Assembly (NCBI GenBank): GCA_963576565.1
Contig: OY755048.1
Span: forward strand, 7,088,136 to 7,152,135
Length of the DNA: 64,000 nt
Direction of reading: 5' to 3'
From: Aspidapion aeneum
Lineage: Eukaryota > Arthropoda > Insecta > Coleoptera > Brentidae
Below, piece by piece: positions 1 to 10,961 of this stretch; the first letter of the stretch is position 1, and every line of letters starts with the position of its first letter. The notes beneath the pieces are model-generated. The model worked only from the letters and a program-made list of their open reading frames with translations, searched no databases and was not told the DNA's origin. A program made the translations under genes and the position numbers.

Positions 1-54
1 AGTTCAAATTAAGAAAACTACTTACTACTAGTGGTTGGTAGTTAAATATTCAAC

Positions 55-325
55 CAGTGGCGCACCCAGGAATGTGTCTTGGGGGGGGGGGGGGGCTCGA
101 CAGCTACGAAGGGCGCCCTCAGAAAACTTGCGACCAAAAAAAACAACAAGTCATCATGTCTTTTCGCAACTACGCCACTGCTTGGGGTTGGGGGGGGGGG
201 GGCCCGAAGCCTCCTGATGTCAAATTTTAAGGTATTTTTCATGTTTTATCATCAAATATGTACAAAATATATTAAAAAATCTAAGGTTTGGGGGGGGGCC
301 CGGGCCCCCCCTGGGTGCGCCCATG
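55..325. mobile_element. hAT-like MITE with target duplication
   Basis: The left end CAGTGGCGCACCCAGG and the right end CCTGGGTGCGCCCATG are inverted copies. The 7-bp sequence ATTCAAC flanks both sides (48-54 and 326-332), as expected for an hAT-type insertion (usually 8 bp). The interior holds two G-runs and a segment shared with the copies near 31.7, 63.0 and 63.6 kb. A second hAT-like terminus (CTACGCCACTG) at about 171-181 suggests nesting. No coding capacity is visible; the superfamily call rests on the termini and TSD length. Confidence 0.55.
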
Positions 326-473
326 ATTCAACTATCTCTTTTTATTATAAAGTATACATAATATATTATCACTGGTTGTTTTTGATGTTCGATCATCATA
401 TAATGATGTAAAAAAGTAGTTAGAATTAACAAATATAACTATAAGAAGAAATACTCTGCCAATCTATGGGCAC

Positions 474-1017
474 CTAAGCTCACACTAGGTACTATAGTTA
501 TAGTGTGAGCTAATATAGTCAAAAACTGAAATATATTTTATTCAACTCCAGACTCAATTACCTTTCGTTTGATACCACACAAGCCATGTTTTGACTTAAA
601 CTCAATTTTTTTTAATCTACCCCCCACCCTTTTGAAAAAAACTAAAATGTATTTTGTTTAACTCCAGACTCAATTACCTTTCGTTTGATATCACACACGC
701 CATATTTTCACTTAAACTCTAATTTTTGACATCTACCCCCACCCTTTTTTTTAAAATAAACTAAAACTAATTTTTTTAAACTCCAGACTTAATTACCTTT
801 CGTTTGATATCACACACGCCATATTTTCACATAAACTCTAATTTTTGTAATCTACCCCCACCCTTTTATTTGGCTTGCGTTCGGTGGATTTTGTTCATTT
901 TTAAATGGGACCATCACGGCCCAAGACCCAACTTAGGTACCAAATTTCATTAAAATCGGACAAGCGGTTTTTGAGTTATGCGGGTTGGTCGTTACAGACA
1001 GACATACAGACAGACAT

Positions 1018-1112
<95 letters not shown>

Positions 1113-1243
1113 GCAAAACAAAAAAGTTTCAAAATCATCTGAAACGCAAAGATATATAAACATTTTTGAAATCGGAGCAACTTTTTTTTTGTCGAAAAAA
1201 TTAGGATCACCATAGCTCACACTACTTATAGTAGTAGTGTGAG
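474..1243. mobile_element. Nonautonomous repeat with hairpin ends and (CAGA)n core, copy 1
   Basis: Both ends carry short hairpins built on AGCTCACACT / AGTGTGAGCT (about 474-514 and 1213-1245). Between them lie three diverged copies of a roughly 110-120 bp unit (CTCCAGACTCAATTACC...CTACCCCCACCC), then a conserved block and a (CAGA)n tract. A second full copy is at 60384-61098 and an inverted partial copy at 32460-32690. I see no transposase and cannot assign a superfamily; microsatellite cores and terminal hairpins occur in some Helitron-derived and MITE families. Confidence 0.6.
994..1113. repeat. (CAGA)n microsatellite
   Basis: About 30 tetranucleotide copies of CAGA, with two CATA interruptions near the left end. 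The tract is part of the surrounding mobile repeat and is shorter in the second copy near 60.9 kb. Apparent proteins here are translations of the repeat. Confidence 0.95.
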
Positions 1244-1414
1244 CTAAAAAGGTAGTACCTACTTTTACACAGAAAAAAAAGAGTTTTAACTTCCTTTTCA
1301 CTTACTTACTGCATAGTCCCTGGTGATTAATTAAAAGAGAGCCTTGAGTCAAATGGATTAAAATATTGTTCTTAATTCTTATATTTGCCAAATTTAATAA
1401 TGTTTGTATATATA

Positions 1415-2077
1415 GGGTGTCCCATAACTTAGGGGCCATAGGCCAACAAGTGATAGAGGAGGTTATGTCTGATCAAAAACTTGTTGTTGGCAATTTTTTT
1501 AACTTTTGTGATAATAACTTTAAAAAAACGCAGTAAAAATATGAAATTGGGTAGTCTTGTATTAGAACAAAAGCAGTAAATTGAAATTAATTTTAAAAAA
1601 TTAATTTGAAAAAAGTTAGTCAGTCAATTTTTTTAGAAAATACTATTTTTTTGGTATGAACTTTTATGAATGCCATATTAAATGCAATGTTTTTTAAATA
1701 TTTTTTGTTAATAAAAACAAGTCTCTAGCGAGACATAATAATAAAATATTATTGATATTTTTTAAAAGAGAAAGCAAAAATTAATTTAAAAAAAAATATT
1801 ATTTTTTATACATTTTCGAGGTTATTTTGACAGCCCGTACCTCCTCCACTTGTAATATTATCAAAAAAGGAGTACCACATTTTTTAATCACAATTAGAGT
1901 ATTCAGCTGGCTGTCACAGATTTTTTTTTGTATAACCGGTTTTCACCCACTCCTCTTTAAAAATCCTATATCTTAAAAACAGATGAATGTTGACCCCATG
2001 TTATATAAACTTTTTTCTTGGAAATAACCTCCTCTATCACCTGCTGCACTACGGCGCCTAAGTTATGGGACACCCTG
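1415..2077. mobile_element. TA-flanked MITE (AGGGTGTCCCATAACTTA family), copy 1
   Basis: The left end reads AGGGTGTCCCATAACTTAGG and the right end is its inverted copy, both flanked by TA. TIR similarity extends about 50 bp (GATAGAGGAGG inside). Two more copies lie at 8021-8735 and 22933-23577. TA target sites and CAGGGTGTCCC termini suggest a Tc1/mariner-type mobilizer. No coding sequence is seen. Confidence 0.7.
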
Positions 2078-2079
2078 TA

Positions 2080-3559
2080 TAATAATCACTTAATTATAAA
2101 TAATATTTTTTCATTTTTATTTTATTTGGTAAATAAAAATTAAATAGATTTTTTTATGGAAATCAAAAGTATTTTGTTGATAAAACTGAATAAGTCATAT
2201 TTTTTAACATTTGCAAATGTAAAAAAACACAGACTCATACCAAATATTTTCTAAAAAAACTAATTGCTAGAGTTTAATAAACTAATGAATGGATTTTGGT
2301 AAAATAAACCAATGAGTGCTTTTTATTTCGAGGCAAGAGTTTTGCTGATAAAATATAACAAACAATCTATATTATAAATATAGGCTGTCCCATTTTTATC
2401 ATTTGGGTGGTTTCGGGAACTTCTAGAGAAGATTGAAGAAAAAACGACTACACCTTAGTGTGCTTTAATTTGAAGAGAATAATGATGGTAAACATCGCAT
2501 ATCAATATTATAAACATAGAAACCGAAAACAGCCAAAAGTGTCGAAAATGCACCCTGTACACTAGGGGATCAAATAGACTCTTTAAATCCTGATGCAAAA
2601 ATTTTGATAAATGTCTCAAGGTCTGAGTATATAATTCGGAGTTTTTGACTTTTTTTAACAGAACAAATCTACTTACTGTAAAAAATTTACTAAGAGCAAT
2701 GTATTACCAAGGTGAAAGAGTAAAAAGCTAAAAAAACACCTTTGACAATTTGAAATAAAAAGAAACACTTTTACCTGTGTTTTAAATTTTAGGGATTAAA
2801 GTAACACTTTTCTATATCCAGAAAAAAATAATATAAAGTAGATTTCTTATCTTTAGGGAAAAATAATAAAAATCAAAACTACGGATATTACCAGCTGTAA
2901 ATAAGTTATTGATTTCTAATATTATAAATCGATAAAAAAATTAATTCTGTAAAAATAGAATGGCTGTCAAAGCTGTACCGGTAATATTTTACACTTATTT
3001 AAATTTTATAATTTTGGGTGCAAAAATTTTATAGGAAAATGTCTATAATATATTTATTTTATTTTCAACAAAATCTGCACGCCCATGGTTTTTCATCGAT
3101 TTCTCTTTTATACCTCTTACAGTGTTGCCTGCGAGGATTCGGCGAAATTTTCTGAGATTTCATGCATGATGAATGAATTTGCGTATTAAATAATGGGGAT
3201 GCGTCTTCTAGGGTTCCTTGAATTTCTTTGATTGAAGCTACATTTATAACGCAGAAAAACGAAGTTTTTAGTCAACCAAGCACGGGCATACCAAATATGT
3301 TTTACTTCTTATGAAAAAGAAACGTCTTAGGATTAAAGGGGGCGGGCGGTCACACCTGACTGCACATATTAGTAGCCTGTAGCATCGAAGAAATAAGATG
3401 TTATATGTTCTCTGCCTGTAGACTGGATTGTATAGTTTTTTTACACTTGAAAACGGTTAGAGATACTTACTAACCGAAACGTCGTGTTTAAAATAGACAC
3501 AATAAAAGTCTGAAATTTTGTTTATAACGTTTTTCAAGCTGTCAAGAAGGAAAAATAAG
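2080..3559. other. AT-rich noncoding stretch (Dicer-1 intron 7)
   Basis: No gene is supported here. A partial TACAGGG-type element may run from about 2384 (TAGGCTGTCCC) to 2560 (CACCCTGTACA). The stretch 3440-3520 (ACTAACCGAAACGTCGTG) resembles the tail of a dispersed repeat, but I cannot name it. Confidence 0.4.
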
Positions 3560-3567
3560 GTATAGAG

Positions 3568-4950
3568 CGCAGCTAACGATAAAGACCGGCCATGGCCCGT
3601 TATAAGCAAGTCGACGGTCACGTGATCTTAGGAGTTCCAGGATTCTTATTGTATTGCTTAATATATTATCTGTTTTTACACAATTTAAATAAGTTGACCA
3701 AATTTTTTTGTTCTCATATAAATAAATAAATCAGTTTTTTAATATTGCGAGGGTGCAGAAGACATATTACCTTAGTTTTGTAAATTGACATGTATGCACT
3801 GGATGACTGGATAAACAAAGATGTAGCCAACATTAAAGTGTATCCACAATATCTTCGATTCTCAGGTGACCTTTTCAAGAGACCTAATTGTTCAATAAGA
3901 AATGACAATCGAACACATTTTTCACTCTCACTATCGAAAATGTCACTAAGGATGCAACTTTCATTTCAATAAACTGCATTAGCTTTCAAGTGTATCGGGG
4001 CTGTCCAAAAATAAAACTCCTACTTTTTTTGGCAGTTTGTTTTTTGGTATGGACAAATTGTTAACATTTACAAAAAATGACAGATCTCCCTCAACAACTA
4101 GAGATGCTAACAGTGATGGATTGTTGTTCAAAATGTCATCAGGCACAGGCAGACTGTGTAACGTTCTTGGGTTAAAATCCAATTTTTGTTTATTTTAGTA
4201 TTAGATAGAACAATAAAATTTTGAAATGTCCTCAATATTTGATAAAACTTTTGATTTCTTATGAGCTTGAAGTGTTTCAAGACTTTCTTGTATTGCAGTT
4301 TCCATTTGTTGCCTCCCGACATCAGCTAATCGAACAGAAGATACAGGTTGTCTACTTAGGTATTTCGGAACATTTTTATAAATCGTAGGTACATCCTTTT
4401 CTGTTCATTTGGGTCTTTGTCTTTTAACTTTTTTAGCTCTCCATTTACAACACACTTATCAAACCAAATAACCTGCTCGTTAGGAAAATGTTGCATCAAA
4501 CATCAAACAACTTGTGGACGTTTTAAGATACTTAAATCATTAGGAGTTTTTCGTAACCAAATTTCATGCATTTGTTTATCCACTGGCAAATTAAAAGATG
4601 ACACATATTCGGTTTCAGTTTTATAGTTGGACCGACAACCAACAACACTACTACACGTTCGCGGCATTGTTTATCTTATAGGTATTTCCTTTTTAATTTA
4701 CTCATTAGCCATTAATTATTTTAACGCAGACCACGACAGTCTTTTTCGTGGGCTGCATTATTTTAATGTTTGATAAAATTCACATAAAATTCATGCCCGA
4801 ATTAAAAAAAAATCGACGTAAACAAACATACCAAAACTGAAAACACACATGTTTTATAATGACAGCAGGCCGGGAGGCGTTCTTTTGTTGTGACCCTCCT
4901 ACGGTCACGTGATATTTCCGCGCCCGGGCCGGTCTTTCTCGTGGGCTGCG
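3568..4950 (-). mobile_element. P-element-like transposon with 8-bp TSD
   Basis: Inverted ends of 24 bp begin CGCAGCTAACG on the left and CGCAGCCCACG when read inward from the right. Both continue into AAAGACCGGCC. A perfect 8-bp duplication GTATAGAG flanks the element (3560-3567 and 4951-4958). An 8-bp TSD together with an internal THAP-domain relic fits the P superfamily, whose transposases begin with a THAP DNA-binding domain; hAT also makes 8-bp TSDs. The target was itself the end of a GTGTCCCAAATTCG repeat. At 1.4 kb it is too short for a full transposase. Confidence 0.65.
3979..4667 (-). pseudogene. THAP-domain protein, broken
   Basis: From an ATG at 4667 the frame reads MPRTCSSVVGC, then SFNLP, IWLRK and, after an in-frame stop, QHFPNEQVIWFD. 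This gives the C-x4-C, the conserved tryptophan and the HF-like end of a THAP zinc-finger domain (C2CH). The following text (VPTIYKNVPKYLS) matches the segment that often follows THAP domains. A TGA interrupts the domain (about 4506) and further frame changes separate the tail near 4180-3979. It sits wholly inside the P-like element and reads in one direction, so it is probably the remnant of that element's transposase or of a captured THAP gene. Confidence 0.6.
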
Positions 4951-4958
4951 GTATAGAG

Positions 4959-5580
4959 TGTCCCAAATTCGATGGCTTTGGGAAGTTTTAAGTTTTTCTA
5001 GGGGAGAAAGGAAAATACTGACCCATACTTGCGAGGCTCGATTTTCAAGAGATGATTAAAGCTGAAACCGCGATATAGCAAGTCCTTTTTAAGCTTTTTT
5101 AAAAAGTCTTCATTTAGGAAGGGGGCCTATAACTTTTGTATTTATAAAAAATTAATTTTTATACATCTTGATCTTTGGTGACATTTTATATTCTTTGTTT
5201 TTATTTTATACTTTAATTTGTTTACTGAGATTAAAATATTTTAGAATGATCAAATTAAGAAAATAATCAAAAATAAAGATGTTATTAAAAAACAATAATA
5301 ACAAGAACGAGCGTTTGGTTTTAACGAGTGATTTCTCGTAGTACGGATAATCGTTCATTTAACCTAATACAATTTAAGTTCGGTTACAACGAGCTCGGAT
5401 ATAACGAGAACTTCGTCTAGTGCGAGCAAATTTTCTCTAGGGAACTGCTACATCGCTTCGTATACAACGAGCAACAGTTTCGAACGATATGTACCGCTGC
5501 GGTTATAACGAGAAGTCGACATATTTTTACAAGCTTTTATTTAGCTTCAGATGTTCTGTCTAACTATCTAACTATCTATC
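4959..5580. other. Partial TACAGGG-type repeat, then ACGAG-rich segment
   Basis: 4959-5110 resembles the left end of the element at 60300 (GTGTCCCAAATTCG, TTTCTAGGGGAGAAAG). 5310-5520 contains many copies of TAACGAG/CAACGAG, which recur near 8820-8946 and look like subterminal repeats of a DNA transposon. No gene is seen. Confidence 0.45.
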
Positions 5581-5590
5581 AAATCTTGTG

Positions 5591-7010
5591 AAGCGTTTTT
5601 GACACACTTCCCATTATCCAATTTGGATGAAATTTGGTACACACATAGTGGTCCCATGACAATACAACATTAAGAAAAAAATATCCTCCCACCCCTACCC
5701 CCACCCCCTTTCATAGAAAAATTTGTTTTTGACACACATCCCGTTATCCGATTTGGATGAAATTTGGTATAGATATAGTGATCGGATGACAATACAATAT
5801 TAAGAAAAAATATCCTCCCACCCCTACCCCCACCCCCTTTCATAGAAAAATGAGTTTTTGACACACTTCCCATTATCCGATTTGGATGAAATTTGGTACA
5901 CACTTAGTGGTCCCATGACAATACAGCATTCAGAAAAAAATATCCTCCCATCCCTACCCCCACCCCCTTTCATAGAAAAATTTGTTTTTGACACACATCC
6001 CGTTATCCGATTTGGATGAAATTTGGTATAGATATAGTGATCGGATGACAATACAATATTAAGAAAAAATATCCTCCCACCCCTACCCCAACCCCCTTTC
6101 ATAGAAAAATGAGTTTTTGACACACTTCCCATTATCCGATTTGGATGAAATTTGGTATTTACATAGTGGTCCGATGACAATACAACATTTTAAAAAAATA
6201 TCCTCCCACCCCTACCCCCACCCCCTTCCATAGAAAATGCGTTTTTGACACCCTTCCCATTATCCGATTTGGATGAAATTTGGTATACATATAGTGGTCC
6301 GATGACAATACAACATTGAAAAAAAAAATCCTACCACTCCTACCCCCATCCCCATCTATAGAAAAATGCGTTTTTGACACACTTCCCATTATCCGATTTG
6401 GATGAAATTTGATATGCATATAGTGGTCCGATAACAATACAACAATAATGAAAAAATATCCTCCCACCCATACCCCCACCCCCTTTCATAGAAGAATGAG
6501 TTTTTGACACACTTCCCATTATCCGATTTGGATGAAATTTGGTATCCACATAGTGGTCCGATGACAATACAACAATAATGAAAAAATATCCTCCTACCCA
6601 TACCCCCACCCCCTGCCATAGAAAATGCATTTTTGACACCCTTCCCATTATCCGATTTGGTATACATATAGTGGTCTGATGACAATACAACATTGAAAAA
6701 AAAAATCCTACCACTCCTACCCCATCTATAGAAAAATGCGTTTTTGACACACTTCCCATTATCCGATTTGGATGAAATTTGGTATACATATAGTGGTCCG
6801 ATGACAATACAACAATAATGAAAAATGTCCTCCCACCCCTACCATTCACCCCCTTCCATAAAAATGCGTTTTTGACACACTTCACTTCAAATGACTTTTA
6901 TAAAATTTGGTATATGCATAAAGGTCCGATGGCAATACAGCCCAAACAAAAAATATATTTCTACCTCTACCCCCACCCTCTCCTTCCCCCAATTGAAAAA
7001 TGAGTTTCCA
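5591..7010. repeat. Tandem array, 129-bp unit, about 11 copies
   Basis: The landmark GACACACTTCCCATTATCC recurs at 5601, 5731, 5860, 5990, 6119, 6247, 6376, 6506, 6635, 6746 and 6874, a spacing of 128-130 bp with one 111-bp unit. Each unit includes a CCACCCCTACCCCCACCCCC tract. Units 2 and 4 share variants (CATCCCGTTATCC, GTGATCGGATG) that the neighbours lack, giving a local 259-bp dimer. Open frames of up to 181 codons on the minus strand come from a period divisible by three in most units and are not genes. Confidence 0.95.
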
Positions 7011-7120
7011 AACAACTCACGATCAGCGATTTCATTATAATCTAGAATAAACTCTTCTGTTCTGTTATTGAACAAATATTTTCATTTAATAGAGTAGATA
7101 GCTGAGACTAAAAAGTAGAA

Positions 7121-7606
7121 AATAAATTGGTAAATTTTTTTTTTAAGTCACAAGCTTTTATAAAATGCACTAAAAATTAAAAAATAATTTTCTAACATTC
7201 TAATATTATCATAATAATAAAAGCGATGGCCGCAAATCAAAGCATAAGTTAATCTAAAGTTGTGATCTAAACACTTAAAGAATATTCAACATAGCAGGTC
7301 ATCAAAGATATGTTTGATGTGCCGCAATGTTATGCCATTGCCGTACCTATGTCAGAGAAATGCTGGGGTATCTTAGGTCGGGTTGGGTGGGTTTGGTACC
7401 TCTGCATTTTTCTGCTAGATTGATTCTTGCAAATAGTGATATTTAATTGATACGGATATATTATCGTGCTAACATCGTCAAGATTTCCATCAGTGGGCCA
7501 TCGCTTTTATTATTATGATAATATTAGAATGTTAGAAAATTATTTTTTAATTTTTAGTGCATTTTATAAAAGCTTGTGACTTAAAAAAAAATTTTACCAA
7601 TTTATT
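7121..7606. mobile_element. Fold-back MITE with 111-bp arms
   Basis: The arms 7121-7231 and 7496-7606 are near-perfect inverted copies, beginning AATAAATTGGTAAA and ending GCGATGGCC. The 264-bp centre includes AGGTCGGGTTGGGTGGG. No target duplication is obvious. The transcript would form a hairpin of more than 100 bp. Confidence 0.85.
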
Positions 7607-8020
7607 CAGCAATCAACTTCGTATGGAAAGAAGCTTGTCGGAACGCGCTTGTTAGTTGTTTGTCCTCATAGTGAGTCGGTACGTTTCATTGCCAGTAACA
7701 AATTAGCTTCTGTTTGGTTACTTGCGAGTACTCATCCGAAATTGAAATTGCAGCGTCAGGGAACCGCAAATCAATGAAGAGTCGGAATCCGAAGAAGAGG
7801 AAGAGCCAGAAATCATTTTTGAACCACCAAAAGCTCAACAAGTATTTGGTGTAATGAAAACAATAATTTACTTTATAGAATTTAATAGCTTGGAGGACAG
7901 CGTGAAAGAGAAATTTGACATTTTTCGAATTGAAAATACTTTGTTGGCAAAAAGTGTTGCTCAAAAAATGATCACGGGCTATTTTAAATAAAAACATACA
8001 TATGTATGTATGTACCTATA

Positions 8021-8735
8021 CAGGGTGTCCCATAACTTAGGGGCCATAGGCCAACAGGTGATAGAGGAGGTCATGTCTGATAGAAAAGTTCCTATAATGC
8101 ATGGGTCAAAACTCTTTCTTTGTCGAGATACAGAGCATCAAAGTTGGCAATTTTTTTCACTTTTTTGATAACTTTTTAAAGAAACGAAGTAAAAATATGA
8201 AATTGGGTAAAGTCGTGTATTAGAACAAGAGCATTAAATTGAAATAAAAATTATTTTGAAAAAAATTTGTCGGTCAATTTTTTTGAAAACAAACTATTTT
8301 TTTGGTATAAACTTTTATGTGCCATATTAAACGCAATGTTTTTCTATATATTTTTTGTTAATAAAAACAAGTCTCTAGCGAGACATAATAATAAAATATT
8401 ATTGATATTTTTAAAAGAATGGGTAAGCAAAAATGATTGAAAAAAAAATTTGTATACATTTTTGGAGGTTAATTTGACAGCCTGTATTTCCTCAACTTGT
8501 AATTTTATCAAAAAAAGGAATACCACATTTTTGAATAACAATTAGCTGAATATTCAACTGGCGTGACAGATTTTCTATTTTTGTAAAACTCTTTTTCCCC
8601 CCATTTCTCTAACGTTCAAAATCCTATATCTTAAAAACAGATGTGTCTTGACCCCCCAGGTTATATAAAATCTTTTCGGAACTAACCGCCTCTATCACCT
8701 GCTGCACTATGGCCCCTAAGTTATGGGACACCCTG
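8021..8735. mobile_element. TA-flanked MITE (CAGGGTGTCCCATAACTTA family), copy 2
   Basis: TA precedes CAGGGTGTCCCATAACTTAG at 8019-8020 and follows the inverted end at 8736-8737. The body is closely similar to 1415-2077, including a shared segment AAAACAAGTCTCTAGCGAG. Confidence 0.8.
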
Positions 8736-8819
8736 TATATTACCTTTTCACTATTTATCTATGTATTTTAGAATAACAAAAAATAGTATCCAATCCTAGA
8801 GTTTTATTTCTATTGATGT

Positions 8820-8946
8820 TAGACTTTTGCTCGAGTGTTTATTTACAACGAGGACGCTCGTTGTAACCAACCTTTTTAAAAATCGCATATAGCGAGGGTT
8901 CGCATATAGCGGACACCGGCACCCTCGTTATAAACGGACCCGACTG
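8820..8946. mobile_element. DNA-transposon terminus (TA-CAGTCGGGTCCG type), partial
   Basis: Read from the right end inward, the sequence starts TA then CAGTCGGGTCCGTTTATAAC and contains repeated motifs (TATAACGAGGG, CGCTATATGCGA, CAACGAGCG). The TA plus CAGTCGG start resembles pogo/Tigger or Tc1 termini. The matching left end is not found, so this is a terminus only. Confidence 0.4.
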
Positions 8947-9125
8947 TACTGTACGCGCACATGTTTTACGTAAATTATTTCCCATTTTTCACAGAAAAAA
9001 AACCCATTTTTACACGACAAACGCAAAACACCGCAAAATGTAAATAAACAACAAGTATGGCGTCCAATCACAGAGCAGCGTGTGTCTACGTGCCAAAACA
9101 CACGCATGCGCACTTAAAAATTTTA

Positions 9126-10126
9126 AAAATGTCAAATTTAGTACCCGTAAATTAAAATTCAAACAAGTTTTCGTGGCTAATCGGGTAAAAAGAAAATTAA
9201 GGGATTTTTGTTTCTCTAGTATTTTTCCGTGGGTAGCTCGAAAGCTTAACCTCACGGGGGTCCAAGATCTAATGGACACCTAATAAGTGTTGACAGTTAA
9301 CTGTTTCGTCCTTATGGGACTCCTCAGAACACTGCTGGTCGATGTGACACCGTTCATAAATTCAGTACACGGCTTTATCTCCCACCTTACCTTGTTAGGG
9401 AGAAACAAAGCCATGTACGGAACATGAAGCGCCATCTACCGAAATACGAGAGAAACTAAAACAGCAGCAGGCGAGTAAAACTGCTATATCATCGATCGAT
9501 GAAAGTATCGATTGAAAGAATCCATACCGTGCCCTACGACACACATTGCCTTTCTAGATCAGGTGCCGACGTCTTGATAGCGGAACAAACGCAATTTAGC
9601 GCGTTTGTTCCGCTATCAAGACGTCGGCATCGCGTCAGTCAACGGAGTTTAGAGCCAAATATTAAAAAATGTCAAATTTAGTACCCGTAAATTAAAATTC
9701 AAACAAGTTTTCGGGGCTAATCGGGTAAAAAGAAAATTAAGGGTATTTTGTTTCTCTAGTATTTTTCCGTGGGTAGCTCGAAAGCTTAACCTCACGGGGG
9801 TCCAAGATCTAATGGACACCTAATAAGTGTTGACAGTTAACTGTTTCGTCCTTATGGGACTCCTCAGATCACTGCTGGTCGATGTGACACCGTTCATAAA
9901 TTCAGTACACGGCTTTATCTCCCACCTTACATTGTTAGTGAGAAAACAAAGCCATGTACGGAACATGAAGCGCCATCTACCGAAATACGAGAGAAACTAA
10001 AACAGCAGCAGGCGAGTAAAACTGCTATATCATCGATCGTTTCGAGCTACCCACGGAAAAATACTAGAGAAACAAAAAACCCTTAATTTTCTTTTTACCC
10101 GATTAGCCACGAAAACTTGTTTGAAT
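9126..10126. repeat. 375-bp direct repeat around a hairpin, with inverted tail
   Basis: Copies 9126-9498 and 9665-10039 are almost identical and in direct orientation, both ending ATCGATCG. The segment 10040-10126 is an inverted copy of about 9157-9244. The spacer contains a perfect 29-bp hairpin (listed separately). A related sequence lies in inverted orientation near 31290-31470 and just left of this repeat at 8990-9115. It looks like a composite or fold-back mobile element of unknown class. Confidence 0.7.
9564..9629. repeat. Perfect 29-bp inverted repeat, 8-nt loop
   Basis: Arms 9564-9592 and 9601-9629 (TGCCGACGTCTTGATAGCGG... and its exact complement) flank the loop AATTTAGC. No mismatch is present in 29 pairs, which suggests a recent or maintained structure. 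Confidence 0.95.
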
Positions 10127-10231
10127 TAAAAATGTAAGTCTGCGAATTTAAATTGTGGCAAGCTATTATTGCTTCACTTTTCGATTTTTTGAACCAGTAT
10201 TTATGCTCTAAGGTATTGGGGCTATACTTAC

Positions 10232-10445
10232 TAGTGATGGTAGGCACAATCAAATAGTTCATACTGGATTCTTCAGGATTAAATAGCGTTAAACATTTCT
10301 GCAGCCTTAAGACGCTGGTAAAGGTGTAGTTTACGAACTGTTCGATTTTGTGTAGACGTTCTTCAGTCATAACCACCTTGGAAGATCTAAGTACCAGCTC
10401 CACGCTCACCTCACCTGAGCGGGTGAAGATTGGGAAGGCGCTTAT
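10232..10445 (-). CDS. Dcr-1: Dicer-1, exon 7 (start of platform)
   Basis: The acceptor TTTGTTTCAG precedes 10445. The exon begins ISAFPIFTRSGEVSVELVL and runs through FVNYTFTSVLRLQK to VPTIT, matching the segment after FGIL in animal Dicers (platform, upstream of PAZ). I end it at the consensus donor GTAAGT (10231-10226), which leaves one base of a split codon. The frame stays open for about 45 more codons, but the sequence beyond the donor loses Dicer similarity and overlaps a dispersed repeat. Intron 6 joins in phase 0 after IPQ. The next exons (PAZ onward) are not in the window. Confidence 0.85.
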
Positions 10446-10499
10446 CTGAAACAAAAACAGTTAAAACTGAAAAATATTAAATGAAGAAACAAAAACATC

Positions 10500-10957
10500 A
10501 CTGGATATAGATAGACATTTCTTTCTCTTTTCTGTCTGTCGCCGTGTTCATCCATCCAGTTCTCGCATGTTTCTTCAAATGATCCGCGCATCTCATTTGG
10601 GGTCTTCCCCTACTTCTTTTATTTTCCCAAGGTCTCCAGTTTACCATACATTTGTTCCATCGATCGTCTTTCTGTTTATATATGACCGGGAAATTTCCAT
10701 TTTAATTTTTCTACTTCTCCTCTGACATTCCTTACTTTTGTTTTATTTCTTATCCATCCATTCCTTTTTTATCTGTTAGCTTTTCGTGTAAAACATTTGT
10801 CCTTCCATTGATCTTTCGGCTTTTGTAACCTTATCCATGTTTGATTTTGTGTGTGTCCAGGTCTGGGATGCATAACACTTTCGTTTTGATGTACTGAGAA
10901 TATTTTTTATTTTTTAATATGTAGCATGATTTACCCATGCTGCTCAGGCCAACCTTA
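10500..10957 (-). mobile_element. RTE-type LINE, 3' part, split by the retrovirus
   Basis: This stretch parallels 43490-43950 (shared GGGGTCTTCCCCTACTTC, TGTTCCATCGATCGTCTTTC), where the minus strand encodes an RTE/BovB-like C-terminus. It continues at 18631 after the inserted retrovirus. Frameshifts make it non-functional. Confidence 0.75.
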
Positions 10958-10961
10958 CTCG

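Noticed and set aside
905..1301. Frames rich in TDRQ or CLSV repeats
   Set aside because: Translations of the (CAGA)n microsatellite; the same appears near 60.8-61.1 kb.
5670..6885. Minus-strand frames of 77-181 codons with a repeated NRIMGSVSKTHFSMKG motif
   Set aside because: They follow the 129-bp tandem array (period divisible by 3). The frames shift at units of 128 or 130 bp and no homolog is recognised.
5591..7010. CRISPR-like regular spacing
   Set aside because: Units are contiguous 129-bp tandem repeats without unique spacers, in a eukaryotic genome.
7686..7997. 103-codon minus-strand frame
   Set aside because: Composition is low-complexity and the opposite strand equally shows acidic codons. 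There is no homology, and it lies between two MITEs.
10095..10231. Extension of Dicer-1 exon 7 beyond the donor
   Set aside because: The frame stays open by chance. Similarity to Dicer ends at VPTIT, GTAAGT is a full consensus donor, and the following DNA is shared with a dispersed repeat at 31146.
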